The notes under the pieces: generated by a model | Told to the model about the DNA's origin: nothing | Seen by the model: only the letters and a program-made list of their open reading frames with translations | The model's database searches: none | Source: Bagarius yarrelli | Lineage: Eukaryota; Chordata; Actinopteri; Siluriformes; Sisoridae | Direction of reading: 5' to 3' | Assembly (NCBI GenBank): GCA_005784505.1 | Contig: VCAZ01000012.1 | Location: 710,001 to 774,000, forward strand | DNA length: 64,000 bases | Shown: piece by piece, positions 21,590 through 33,895 of the stretch | Layout of the letters: each line of letters begins with the position of its first letter | How positions within the stretch are numbered: the stretch's first letter is position 1 | Translations under genes and position numbers: made by a program

Positions 21590-23110
21590 GATAATACCTA
21601 AGGACGTACTACATTTCAGTAAGTATGTACTACATTTCAGTAAGTATGTACTACATTTCAGTAAGTACGTACTACATTTCAGTAAGTATGTACTACATTT
21701 CAGTAAGTATGTACTACATTTCAGTAAGTACATACTACATTTCAGTAAGTACGTACTACATTTCATAAGTAGTACTAACATACATTCAGTAAGTAGTACT
21801 ACATTTCAGTATAGTACTACATTCAGTAAGTACTACATTTCAGTAAGTACGTACTACATTTCAGTAAGTACGTACTACATTTCAGTAAGTACGTACTACA
21901 TTTCAGTAAGTACGTACTACATTTCAGTAAGTACGTACTACATTTCTACAGTAAGTACTAGTTACTACATTTCAGTAAGTCATTTAGTAGTACTACATTC
22001 AGTAAGTATGTACTACATTTCAGTAAGTATGTACTACATTTCAGTAAGTACATACTACATTTCAGTAAGTACGTACTACATTTCAGTAAGTACGTACTAC
22101 ATTTCAGTAAAGTACTACATTCAGTAAGTATGTACTACATTTCAGTAAGTACTACTACATTTCAGTCAGTACATTCAGAATGTACTACATTTCAGTAAGT
22201 ACGTATTCAGTAGTATTACTACATGTAAGTATTTTCAGTAAGTAGTACATTCAGTACTACATTTCAGTAAGTACGTACTACATTTCCGTAAGTATGTACT
22301 ACATTTCAGTAGTAAGAAGTACTACATTTCAGTAAGTACGTACTAATTTCAGTAAGTATGTACTACATTTCAGTAAGTACATACTACATTTCAGTAAGTA
22401 TGTACTACATTTCAGTAAGTATCTACTACATTTCAGTAAGTATGTACTACATTTCAGTAAGTATGTACTACATTTCAGTAAGTACTTACTACATTTCAGT
22501 AAGTAACAGTAAGTACTATTTCAGTTTTACGTAAGTTTCTACTACATTTCAGTAATGTACTACATTTCAGTAAGTACTGTACTACATTTCAGTAAGTACT
22601 TACTACATTTCAGTAAGTTTCTACTACATTTCAGTAAGTACGTACTACATTTTAGTAAATATGTACTACATTTCAGTAAGTACGTACTACATTTCAGTAA
22701 GTACGTACTACATTTCAGTAAGTATGTACTACATTTCAGTAAGTACATACTACATTTTTCAGTAAGTACATACTACATTTCAGTAAGTACATACTACATT
22801 TCAGTAAGTATGTACTACATTTCAATAAGTACATACTACTACATTTCAGTAAGTATGTACTACATTTCAGTAAGTACAGTACTACATTTTTCAGTAAAAG
22901 TACAGTACTACTTTTTCAGTAAGTACGTACTACATTTCAGTAAGTACATACTACATTTCAGTAAGTATGTACTACATTTCAATAAGTACATACTACATTT
23001 CAGTAAGTATGTACTACATTTCAGTAAGTACGTACTACATTTTTCAGTAAGTACATACTACATTTTTCAGTAAGTACGTACTACATTTCAGTAAGTATGG
23101 ACTACATTTC
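21590..23110. repeat. 21-bp minisatellite (~70 units)
   Basis: Unit TACTACATTTCAGTAAGTAC plus G or T. Because the unit is a multiple of three, it gives repetitive open frames on both strands (VLHFSKY on plus, LLKCSTY on minus), which are artefacts. The junction AGTACGTACT is a 10-bp palindrome. Frequent unit shortening and lost bases lie around 21770-22320. The motif resembles a dispersed AGTATGTACT-type repeat, which may be its source. Confidence 0.95.
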
Positions 23111-23452
23111 ACACAACCGTAACATGTGGGAGTATTTGAATAGGAAATTAGATTTGTGTATATTTTACATGATGAATTATCAAATGTGATATTTAAGATC
23201 ATGTGAATAGATACTGTCATTTTGGTGGCTGATGAGATAAAGCTAGATTAACTGTTGGTGGTGATGGTGTTCTAGCAAACCGGAATACTGATGTAGCGCT
23301 CGGATAAAGGAGTCCTGAGTTTAAAAAAAAAAACAGAGACCAGTGATGAACTTGTCATTTCGTCTTCATGGACAGACGTGATGGATGAATCTGACACTTT
23401 AATTTAACTCAGAAGAACAAAATGAAAGATATATCGCACACTCACACACACA

Positions 23453-23486
<34 letters not shown>

Positions 23487-23884
23487 GTTTCGCTTTTGTT
23501 CAGTGTGGCCCATCACAGATCGAATCATCAGATAAAATGAAAATGAAGTTGCAAATGATTTAAAGGCTTTTCTTGTATAATGTGATTGCAAATAAAATAT
23601 ATATTTTTCAAAAACTATTTTAAATAAACACTTTGATTTAATTGCACTAAAAATAGAGGAAATACTATTTTTTTCATTGGGCATCAAAACATTTTGGAAT
23701 ATGCTGTATGTGACTAAGCTGAAAAGTGTGTGACACTCTTTAAAAAAATTGAAATTGAAATTATAAAATAGAAAAACATTTTTTTATCTGTTTTTTTTTA
23801 CTTTTTAGTACACTTACAAACATTTTTATAAATATTTTATTTTATATTTTTTAGTCTTAGTAAATTTTGTAACGGATGTCACCA
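23111..23884. other. Unannotated; (CA)(CT) microsatellite at 23440-23482
   Basis: AT-rich unique-looking sequence with one compound ACAC/CTCT microsatellite. Confidence 0.5.
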
Positions 23885-24112
23885 TCCTTTACCAGTCTTC
23901 TTCTTCTCCTTCCTGCTTTTCCCTTTTAGGGGTCTCCACAGCGAATCATCTGTCTCCCCCTACCCCTATTCTCTACATCCTCTTCACTCACACACACTAA
24001 CTTCATGTCCTCCTCTCTGGTCTTCCTCTTTACCTTCTGCCTGGTAGCTTCATTTCTAACATCCTCCTACCGATATATTCACTGTCCCTCCTCTGGACAT
24101 GTCATCATTCTT
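23885..24112 (-). pseudogene. LINE 3' end fragment
   Basis: On the minus strand it includes R-R-M-L-E-M-K-L-P-G-R-R and G-R-P-E-R-R, followed by a non-coding tail ending in an AGAAGAAGAAG stretch. The plus-strand block AGCTTCATTTCTAACATCCT, CCTAC, CGATATATTC is nearly identical to 12750-12785. This fragment therefore comes from the same LINE family as satellite A and carries the piece of the LINE that lies beyond it. Confidence 0.75.
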
Positions 24113-24955
24113 TAACTCAATACAATAAAATAAAATGAATTTCTAGTATGATAAAAGTTTTGCTATCTTTCCACACGCATAGCTATTTTACAGCCCAACA
24201 CTTTTATAGTGCCAAAATTCATGCCGTTGGGCAACCCAAAAAAACAACATCCTGTTGCTCTCTGGTGGTCTGGCGGGATACCATCGCAAGTATCCATGAC
24301 ACATATCTAAAACATTTAATTCAACAATCATTCAATTATTTCTTAACTGTATATATTTAAAATTATATTCTAGGTGACTAGAAAGTGGGTGAAAAATCCA
24401 TTGTAAAATTTTCAAGTTTAATATAAGTGTGTAAAATGTCTATAATAATAAAAACAAACACATAATCGGATAAATACACAACGAAGGACGGACCTCATTC
24501 ATTATGTGCTGTGAAAGCAACATGTTTAAATCATTGCATGAATTAGTGAAAACCAGAAAGTAAAAAAAACCTAGCAGCATAAAGCTCATGCCTGGACTGC
24601 CCCGACCCAAATTAACCACCGCTGTGCATAATAGAAAAATAGGCACAAAAAAAAGACCTACATAGCCTCAAGGGGGTAAATACTTATGATCACATCAAAA
24701 AACTTGCGTTGGTAGGCTCTAAGTGAATCAACATTTCTCACCCCCCACCCGGGAGTTTTGTAAATATGGAACAAAATATGTCTTTTTCCTCATTGTTAAC
24801 AGCGCCACCTGCAGCACTGGAGCACATATGATAACGCAAAAACAACAATAACGCAAAAACACGCATTAAATTCACACCCGTGTGTGAGTGTCTGGATGGC
24901 CCATGTTAAATTTGATCAATTTGATAAATAAAAATGTAAATTTTAAGGCGAGGTG
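24113..24955. other. No gene or repeat recognised
   Basis: Short opposed open frames only (24148-24360 and 24440-24646). Confidence 0.5.
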
Positions 24956-24959
24956 GTGG

Positions 24960-27455
24960 TTACCCTGAGCTACACCCTGTCTAACATCACATTAGTGCTA
25001 CACCCTGTCTAACACCACATTACACTACATCCTGTCTAACATTACATCCTGTCAACAAATTACTACTTCACCCTGTCTAACACCACATTACACTACATCC
25101 TGTCTAACATTACATTACCACTACACCCTGTCTAACATCACATTAGTGCTACACCCTGTCTAACACCACATTACACTACATCCTGTCTAACATTACATTA
25201 CCACTACACCCTGTCTACACTACGCTACACCCTGTCTAACACCACATTACACTACATCCTGTCTAACATTACATTACCACTACACCCTGTCTAACATCAC
25301 ATTAGCGCTACACCCTGTAACCAACTGTACACTACGTCACACTACATCCGTCCTAACATTACCACTACAACCCTGTCTAACATCACATTAGCGCTACACC
25401 CTGTCTAACATCACATTACACTACACCCTGTCTAACATCACATTACATCACTGTCTCAAACACACCTGTCCTACCTGTCTACATCACACCTTAACGCGTC
25501 TAACATTACATCATCACTAAACCCTGTCTAACATTACATTACCACTACACCCCTGTCCCTAACATCACATTAGCGCTAACACCCCTGTCTAACACTACAC
25601 TACACCCTGTCTAACACACTACACGTCACATTACACCCTGTCAACACATTACCCCTACACCCTGTCTAACATCACATTAGCGCTACAACCCTGTCTAACG
25701 TCACATTACAACCACTGTCTAACTCACTATAGCGCTACAACCCTTCCCCCTGTCTAACTACATTAACATTACCACTACACCCTGTCTAACCACTAACGTC
25801 ACATAGCGCTACACCTGTCTAACATCACATTCGTCACATCCTGTCAAACATCACTACCCTGTCTAACATCACATTAGCGCTACAACCCTGTCCTCACATT
25901 AACATTACACTACACCTGTCTAACATTACCACACCCTGTCTAACATCACATTAGTGCTACACCCTGTCTAACACGTCACATTAGCGCTACATCCTGTCTA
26001 ACATGTACACTACATCCTGTCTAGCCACATTACCTGTCTGTCTAACATTACATCTACCACACACCACTCTGTCTAACATTACATTAGCGCTACACCCTGT
26101 CTAAAACTACATCTGTCACATTAACCCTGTCTAACATCACATTACACTAAATCCTGCTAACACACTACTAACCCTGTATACAACATGTACATTAGCGATA
26201 CACCCTGTCTAACATTACATTCACCACTAACAGTGCCTGTCTAACATAACAACATTAGCGCTACAACCCTGTCTAACATACATCTACCACTACAACCTGT
26301 CTACATCACACTAATCCTGTCTAACATTACATTACCACTACACCTGTAACATACTGCACACCTGTCTAACATTACATGCTACACCCTGCGTCACTAACTA
26401 CACCTAACAATGTCTAAACATTCAAACATTAGCGCTACACACACCCTGTCCTAACATTACATTAGCCGGTCTAACCTTACACTACCCTGTCTATCATTAC
26501 ATTAGCACTACACCCTGTCTAACATTACATTAGCGCCACACCCTGTCTATCATTACATTAGCACTACACCCTGTCTAACATTACATTATCGCCACTACAC
26601 CTGGTTAACCCTGTATCATACATTAGTGCTACATTACCCTGCTAACATTACACACCCTGTCTAACATTACATTATCACTACACCCTGTCTACATTACCTT
26701 AGCGCTACAACCGTCAAACCCGTCTATCATTACATTAGCGCACACCCTGTCTAAATCACATTAGCGCTACACCCTGTCTAACCCTGTCTAAATCACATTA
26801 GTGCTACACTCTGTCTAACATTACATCACCACTAACCACCCGCACTAACATCACATTAGTGCTACACCCTGTCTAACATCACATTAGTGCTACACCCTGT
26901 CTAACACCACATTACACTACATCCTGTCTAACATTACATTACCACTACACCCTGTCTAACATCACATTAGCGCTACAACCTTGTCTAAAATTACATTAGC
27001 GCTAAACCCTGTCTAAAATTAAATTTAGCGCTACACACCCTGTCTAACATCACATTAGTGCTACACCCTGTCTAACATACATTACCACACATCCTTTCTA
27101 ACATCACATTACCGATACACCTGTCTCATACATTAGTGCTTACACCCTGTCTAACATTACATTCACACTACACCCTGTCTAACATCACATTACACTACAT
27201 CCTGTCTAACGTCACATTAGCGCTACACCCTGTCTAACATCACATTAGCGCTACACCCTGTCTAACATTACATCATCACTAAACCCTGTCTAACATTACA
27301 TTAGTGCTACAAAACACCTGTCTAACATCACATTAGTGCTACAACCCTGTCTAACATTACATTAGTGCTACACCCTGTCTAACATAACATTAGTGCTACA
27401 CCCTGTCTAGCATTACATTAGCGTTACACCCTGTCTAACATCACATTAGCGATAA
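24960..27455. repeat. 28-bp minisatellite, 2.5 kb, irregular
   Basis: Unit built from ACACCCTGTCTAACAT and CACATTAGCGCT (or TTACATTACCACT). Roughly 85-90 units. The left and right ends are regular; the middle (25.3-26.8 kb) is full of indels and fused units. No open frame survives. Confidence 0.93.
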
Positions 27456-28300
27456 AAACAAAAATTTAGAATAAGAGACTTTTTAGGACTGATATTTAAC
27501 CCCAATGAACAAGCCTCGGGCAACAGTAGCTGATCAGACACATACAGTATTTACCTTCGGTTTGCGCTACAGGAAGTATTCGGTTTTGTGTGTTGTTTGT
27601 AGCATTAAAATCTAAAACATTTAAACAGTTTTATTTTTCCAAATGTTTTTCTATTATTAAGTGAAAATCCAGAAAGAAATATAAATCGCATAGCACCGCA
27701 GGGCAGAGAAGGAACCGAAACAAGAGTTATGTTCTGTTGTTTCCTATAACAGGGAGTTATTGTGTGTTAGTTTTAGGATTAAGGTGTTATTTCCACTTTT
27801 CCTGCCAACTTCAGGCTTTTCCTGCAGCCACAATTGGAAAAAAAGACACTGCGGTTTATTTATTTATATATATTTCTTCTCTTTTCCTTTCAATTTGTCG
27901 AGGTTCACTCTAATGTCCCGGTGAACTGGAGGTCTTAGAAGATGACTACTTCGATTTCTGTCTCATTTAAGCCTTTATTGTGCCCTACAGGGCCAGAAAT
28001 GGAGGTCGTTCCCCAAACACTCACGGCAGAGACAAAGTCATTTTCTCGGAAAGACCCGGAGCGGTGGACGAACGACGGAGTGTTTCTCCTGGATTTGTTG
28101 ACACTCAAGGCTGAGAAAAGAATCACGCGCGGTACACGGAAACATTTACACCAGTTCCGATTTATTTCTCTAGAATCCTGAACAAATCGACTGCCATTAA
28201 AGAGAAAATCTACCAGAAGATTTAGTACTCTAATGAAAAGGACAGAAAAGAGAAAGGAATAAAAAATCACTACACCGAATCCCTAATTCAGATATTTATA
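27456..28300. other. Unannotated; open frames at 27935-28270
   Basis: A plus-strand open frame (27942-28181, 79 residues) and an overlapping minus-strand frame (27935-28270) lie in somewhat GC-richer sequence. I recognise no domain, and no splice signals support either. Treat as unknown. Confidence 0.4.
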
Positions 28301-28477
28301 ATAGTGGTTTAGTGGTTAAGGTGTTGGACTCATACCAGAAAGACCGGGGTTTTATTCCCAGCACCACCAACCACCACTGTGGGCCCTTGAGCGAGACCCC
28401 TTCACACCCTTTCACCTTCACCCTTGAGCGAGACCCTTCACCCCCAAGAGCGTCTGCCAAATGTGGTAAATGTAAAT
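28301..28477 (+). repeat. tRNA-derived SINE
   Basis: Head TAGTGGTTTAGTGGTTAAGG, decayed B box GGGGTTTTATTCCC, CACTGTGGGCCCTTGAGCGA. A 30-bp internal duplication of the TTGAGCGAGACCCTTCAC segment precedes the tail AAGAGCGTCTGCCAAATG. Confidence 0.82.
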
Positions 28478-28481
28478 AATA

Positions 28482-28560
28482 CAGGGGTTCCTTGAGTTAC
28501 GAGTTTAATTCGTAACTTAAATTAGACGCTCCTAAAATGAAGAAAAAAATGAAATTATGG
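28482..28560 (+). mobile_element. MITE end fragment
   Basis: ACAGGGGTTCCTTGAGTTAC followed by GAGTTTAATTCGTAACTTAA. This is one terminus of the element seen at 4345-4735 and 28804-29195; the rest is missing. Confidence 0.6.
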
Positions 28561-28608
28561 ATTGGCACAGCGGTCAGTTTGCTCTTTTTTCTACTGTTGT
28601 TTTTAGGA

Positions 28609-28740
28609 AGTGGTAACTTCAGTGTTTAAAGTGTAATCAGAAGACCATGGGTTCAATTTCCCACCACCCCACCTGCCACTGCTGGGCCCCTGAGCAAGGC
28701 CCTTAACTCTCAACAGCTCAGCTGGATAAAAGTAAATGTA
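28609..28740 (+). repeat. SINE, partial
   Basis: GTGTTTAAAGTG..AGAAGACC, B box GGGTTCAATTTCC, CCACTGCTGGGCCCCTGAGC and CAAGGCCCTTAACTC. Confidence 0.75.
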
Positions 28741-28803
28741 TATTTAGAAAAAAAAGCCATTTTTGTTGTCTAATTATATATGTGAGATTTTTTGTGATAA
28801 AGT

Positions 28804-29195
28804 ACAGGGGTGCCTTTACTTACGAGTTTTAATTTATTCGGTGACGGGGCTCGTAACTCAAATTACTCGTTTGTCAGTTTTCATCAGTTTTCATCAGTTT
28901 TCTCCATTAAAATAAATTGAAATGCCATTAATTTGTTTCAGGTCTCCAAAAAACACTCAATTTTTATTCGTTACATGTCTTTAAATAAGAAAAATAAATA
29001 ATGAATATTGTATAAAAACAATACAATGGGATGTACTGGAATAAACTGGTTTTATTAAGTATAATGTGCAGCGTTTACCTTGGAGATCAGACGACTCCAC
29101 TGGCTAATGCGCATGTCTGACTAGCTATCGAGTGAGACACGGGATGCTGGGCTGATGTTACGGCGTTCACTGTGGCGTTCGCTACGCTAACTAGC
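28804..29195 (-). mobile_element. MITE-like element, copy 2 (inverted)
   Basis: Starts ACAGGGGTGCCTTTACTTAC and then carries the reverse complement of the 4345-4735 interior: AATGTGCAGCGTTTACCTTG, AGATCAGACGACTCCACTGG, TGACTAGCTATCGAGTGAGA. The element ends before the second inverted repeat. The two copies are 24 kb apart in opposite orientation. Confidence 0.8.
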
Positions 29196-29734
29196 AGTTG
29201 TGTAATAAAGCCTTATGTAATACAGCTTATGACACAGAAATGCTGTATTGTGTGTGTGTGGGGGGGGCAAATCCAACATTTGTAGAGAGTGTGAGTGTTT
29301 GTGTGCTCTAAAGCAGGTTTTTATTAAGGCTTTCTGTTCTGTGTGTATTTCTGTGTGTGTGTGTGTGTGTGTGTATGGCTTCATTCGAGACTTTTTGACT
29401 CTTATTTTTCATATGTTTTCGAACTTTGATGAACTGTAATGTTTCCATGGCAACGGTGCCTCTCACGAGCCTGAGATATTTCATACACGCCACCGCCCCC
29501 CCTGATGCCATGCTGAAGTCTGCAGTGTACCACAGCTGCCACCCATTACACCCTTTTCACCCACGAGCACCTCGAGCCTCTCACCAGAGTTTCATCCTCA
29601 TCCTCATCCTCGGCTTCAGATCATTAAGCGGCGTTTAAACTTGTCATGCGTTACTGCATGGAAGAAAAATGTGCGTGTTGCTCAGGGAAAGTATGTGGCA
29701 TCATTTCTAAAGCTTAACATCTTCTGGGTCAGGG
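29196..29734. other. Unannotated; GT microsatellite at 29341-29374
   Basis: The open frames here run through the GT repeat. No recognisable exon. Confidence 0.5.
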
Positions 29735-30092
29735 TGTGTGCCACATATTATACATAACTGTCACGCTCTGACCTAACACACACACACACACACACACACA
29801 CTTGTGTAAGTAAGTGAGTGAGTGAGTGAGTGAGTTAGTGAGTGTATGTAAGTGAGTGAGTTAGTAAGGGTGTGTTTAAGAGAGTGAGGGAGTGTGTAAT
29901 TAAGTGAGTGAGTGAGTGGGTGGGTGAGTGAGTGTGTAATCAAGTGAGTGAGTGAGTGAGTGAGTAAGACAGAGAGGCACTGATCATATAGAGTCCTGAA
30001 TTATTCAGAGAAATAAAAATAGAGCGTGTGAATCCTCCAGATCAGAAGCGAGTGTGTGCTACATATTATACATAACTGTCACACTCTGACCC

Positions 30093-30139
<47 letters not shown>

Positions 30140-30705
30140 TATTCGTACTGAGTTTATATTCTTATTATTAGTAAGATTTCTTTCTGTGTAAATTCCTGGA
30201 CTTTAGATCAAACATCAAATGATGCAAGTGCAAAGTCAGAGCACTGGACCGGAGGAGGGGTGAGGGGAGGGGAGGAGAGTGAGTGAGTGAGTGAGGAAGT
30301 GAGGAAGGAAGGGAGTGAGTGAGTGAGGAAGTGAGGAAGGAAGGGAGTGAGTGAGTGAGGAAGTGAGTGAGTGAGTGAATAAGTGAGTGAGTGTGAGTGA
30401 GTGAGGAAGTGAGTGAGTAAATGAGGAAGGAAGTGAGTGAGTGAGTGAGTGAGTGAGTGAGTGAGTGAGTGAGGAAGTGTGTAAGTGAGTGAGTAAATGA
30501 GGAAAGAAGGGAGTGAGTGAGTAAGGAAGTGAGTGCGAGTGAGTGTGGTAATCAAGTGAGTGAGTGAGTGAGTGAGTAAGACAGAGAGGCACTGATCATA
30601 TAGAGTCCTGAATTATTCAGAGAAAAAAAATAGAGTGTGTGAATCCTCCAGATCAGAAGCAAGTGTGTGCTACATATTATACATAACTGTCACACACTCT
30701 GACCC

Positions 30706-30756
<51 letters not shown>

Positions 30757-32575
30757 TATTCGTACTGATACTGAGTTTATATTCTTATTATTAGTAAGAT
30801 TTCTTTCTGTGTAAATTCCTGGATTTTAGGACAAAGATCAAATGACACAAGTGCAAAGTCAGAGCACTGGACCGGAGGAGGGGTGAGGGGAGGGAGGGGG
30901 AGAGGGGGGGGAGAGTGAGTGAGTGAGTGAGTGAGTGAGGAAGGAAGGGAGTGAGTGAGTGAGTGAGTGAGTGAGTGAGTGAGTGAATGAGTGAGTGAGT
31001 GTGAGTGAGTGAGGAAGTGAGTGAGTAATGAGGAAGGAAGAGAGTGAGTGAGTGAGTGAGTGAGTGAGTGAGTGAGTGAGTGAGGAAAGAAGGGAGTGAG
31101 TGAGTGAGTGAGAGAGGAAGTGAGTGAATGAGTTAGTGAGTGTGAGTGAGTGAGGAAGTGAGTGAGTAATGAGGAGGAAGTGAAGGGAGTGAGTGAGTGA
31201 GTGAGTGAGGAAGGAAGGGAGTGAGTGAGTGAGTGAAAGTGAGTGAGTGAGTGAGAGATGGATTGTGGTGAGTAAGTAGGTAAGTAAGTGAGTGAATGAG
31301 TGAGTGAGTGAGTAAGTAAGTAAGAGAGGGATTGTGTAAGTGAGTAGTGAGTGAGTGAGTGAGTGTAAGTGAGTGAGTAAGTGTGTAAGTAAGTGAGTGA
31401 GTGTAAGTGAGTGAGTGAGTGAGTGAGAGAGGGATTGTGTAAGTGAGGTGAGTGTGTAAGTGAGTGAGTAAGTGTGTAAGTGAGTAAGTGTGTAAATGAG
31501 TGAGTAAGAGAGAAAGAGAGAGAGACAGAGAGAGAGGGATTGTGTAAGTGAGTGAGTGTGTGTAAAGTGAGTGAGTGAAAGGGGGATTGTGTGAAGTGAG
31601 TGAGTGAGTGTGTAAGTGAGTCAGTAAGTGTGTAAGTGAGTGTGAGGGAGTGAGTGAGGGAGGGAGTGAGTGAGGGATTTGTGCGAGTAAGTAGGGAAGT
31701 GAGTGAGTGGGTGAGTGAGAGAGGATGTTGTAAGGGATGTGATTGTGTGAAGTGAGTGAGTTGAGTAAGTTGAGTGAGTGAGTGAGTGAGTGTAAGTGAG
31801 TTGAGTGAGTGAGTAAGAGAGAAAGAGAGAGAGAGAGACAGAGAGAGAGGGATTGTGTGAGTGAGTGAGTGTGTAAGTGAGTGAGTGAGAGGGGGATTGT
31901 GTAAGTGGTGTGAGTAAGTGTGTAAGTGAGTGAGTGAGGGAGTGAGTGAGGGAGGGAGTGAGTGAGGGCTTGTGTGAGTAAGTAGGGAAGTGAGTGAGTG
32001 GGTGAGTGAGAGAGGGAGGGATTGTGTAAGTGAGTGAGTGAGTGAGTGAGTGAGTAAGTGTGTAAATGAGTGAGTGAGTGAGTGAGTAAGAGAGAGAGAG
32101 AGAGAGACAGAGAGAGAGAGGGATTGTGTGAGTGAGTGTGTAAGTGAGTGAGTGAGAGGGGGATTGTGTAAGTGTGTGAGTGAGTGTGTAAGTGAGTGAG
32201 GGAGTGAGTGAGGGAGGGAGTGAGTGAGGGATTGTGTGAGTAAGTAGGGAAGTGAGTGAGTGGGTGAGTGAGAGAGAGAGGGAGTGTGTAAGTGAGGGAG
32301 TGTGTAGAGTGAGTGAGTGTGTAAGTGAGTGAGTGAGTGTGTAAGTGAGTGTGTAAGTGAGTGAGGGAGTGAGTGAGGGAGGGAGTGAGTGAGGGATTGT
32401 GTGAGTAAGTAGGGAAGTGAGTGAGTGGGTGAGTGAGAGAGAGAGAGAGGGAGTGTGTAAGTGAGTGAGTGAGTAAGTGTGTAAGTAAGTGATCATATAG
32501 ATAATACTGATCATATAGAGTCCTGATTAATTCAGAGGAATAAAAAAGAGCCCTGTGTGAATCCTTTAGATCAGG
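29735..32575. repeat. Tandemly duplicated ~610-bp block with (GTGA)n arrays
   Basis: Landmarks recur in order. ACATATTATACATAACTGTC is at 29743, 30061 and 30672. An AC run follows each. CACTGGACCGGAGGAGGGG is at 30242 and 30867. A GTGA/GGAA/GTAA array follows. GATCATATAGAGTCCTGA is at 29982, 30594 and 32508. Two near-complete tandem units and a partial one are present. The GTGA part is ~165 bp in the first, ~290 bp in the second and ~1.6 kb in the third, where it also holds GAGAGA and AGGGATTGTG inserts. Long minus-strand frames of S-L-T-H are artefacts. Confidence 0.92.
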
Positions 32576-33141
32576 AGTGAGACCAGGTCAAGCACAGGAT
32601 TATCCGGAGTCACAGCGCCCTCTAGTGGAGCTGAGGAGTAATTAGGAGTCCGTGAGTCAGAGAACAGTGTGAAATCGACACATCTGTCAGATTAATGATG
32701 CGTGTAAATCATTAAAGAAACATCAGAAATCTTTTATTGTCACATGGAAAGTGTGATGTCATATTTTACATTTTTATATCCAAGATATAAAACAGTAAAG
32801 TTGATTAATAACTCAATAAATCTGTTATGTTTTGTTTGAAAAAAAAAACCTTAACGACAAATGGATTAAAAACTCTTCGTTTTAATTAGTTTTATATTCT
32901 GATTGTTTTGTTTCTTTGTTTATTTCTTGGTACTGAAATTTAAATACAAAAATATTATTTTCTCATTATCAACTGTTATCATCATGAAATATTCCTTCAT
33001 TTGCATTAATTTGGCTGTTTATAATACTGTATTTTGAAAGTGCCTTAAAATATGTGTATCTTTAAAATGTATTTGTTTATTTATTCTATTTAATAACTGT
33101 ATTTATTTTATTATAATTAATGTTTTTAATTGCTTATAGTG
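32576..33141. other. No gene or repeat recognised
   Basis: AT-rich sequence between the GTGA block and the inverted dispersed element. Confidence 0.5.
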
Positions 33142-33438
33142 TCCAGTGTTGGTCAGTGCGAGTCAGTCCGTGGTTCTCTGCGGTTCTAAACACTATCAGA
33201 ATCACTGAGCTACATTTACAACCTAAATTCTAATATTAGTTCCATTAAATGGTATTAATTTATTCCAACAGTTTATTCTCTTCATTCCGTAGTGTTTCTC
33301 TCGCTGCACTGCTTCCAGTACGTGGATGTGGATGTTAGATTTTTTGTCCAATCAGATTTCAGTTTCTATGTGCTGCCATGTTAATCTGCCCTCAGAATCA
33401 GTAGTGCAGCCCGTGGAACTTACACTATAATAACAGCA
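33142..33438 (-). repeat. ~300-bp dispersed element, copy 2 of an inverted pair
   Basis: Reverse complement of 20482-20787: CCAGTGTTGGTCAGTGCGAG, TAGTTCCATTAAATGGTATT, TCTCTCGCTGCACTGCTTCC, GTTTCTATGTGCTGCCATGT, CCGTGGAACTTACACTATA. Confidence 0.88.
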
Positions 33439-33724
33439 AGTTGTAGCTGGTGATGAGAGTTCAGTTAAACCCTGAAGATAACTAACTTGTCTCAGCGCAG
33501 GACAGAGTTTATTCCCCACTTCCAGACCAGCGCCGCCGAGCGGTAACACTGACTTACAGCCTTTAAAAACTGTCTGATAGATTTTATTGATATCTGTAAT
33601 GTTTTTTCTGATGTTATATTAATATTAAGATAATATTGATTCTAAACTGCTCCAGATGTTGTAGGTGGTACAGTTGTGGTTGTAGTGTAGAGGTTTGGAG
33701 TTGTGTGTTAACGGGTTTCTTGCT

Positions 33725-33895
33725 TTAATACTATATAAGGAAGTTTTTCCTTGCCACAGTCACCCCCGGGCTGCTCAATAGGGATGTTTTTGGGTTCTTG
33801 TGTATCCTTCCTTATGTTCTGTAAAGCTTCTTTGAGACGATATCCATTGTTAAATGCGCTACAGAAATAACCAGAATAAGAATAAGGTTTTTCTT
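33725..33895 (+). repeat. Dispersed repeat tail, relative of 3960-4255
   Basis: TTTCCTTGCCACAGTCACCC, GTAAAGCTTCTTTGAGACGA, TATCCATTGTTAAATGCGCT and ACAGAAATAA. Same tail layout as at 3960-4255. Confidence 0.6.

Noticed and set aside
21587..23073. Repeat proteins VLHFSKY / LLKCSTY
   Set aside because: Open on both strands solely because the unit length is a multiple of three.
21590..23110. CRISPR-like array of 21-bp direct repeats
   Set aside because: Units are contiguous with no unique spacers, in a eukaryotic context, with no cas genes.
27935..28270. Opposed 79- and 111-codon frames in GC-richer sequence
   Set aside because: No homology recognised and no exon structure; left as unknown.
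30208..32514. Long minus-strand frames of S-L-T-H repeats
   Set aside because: Readings of (GTGA)n.
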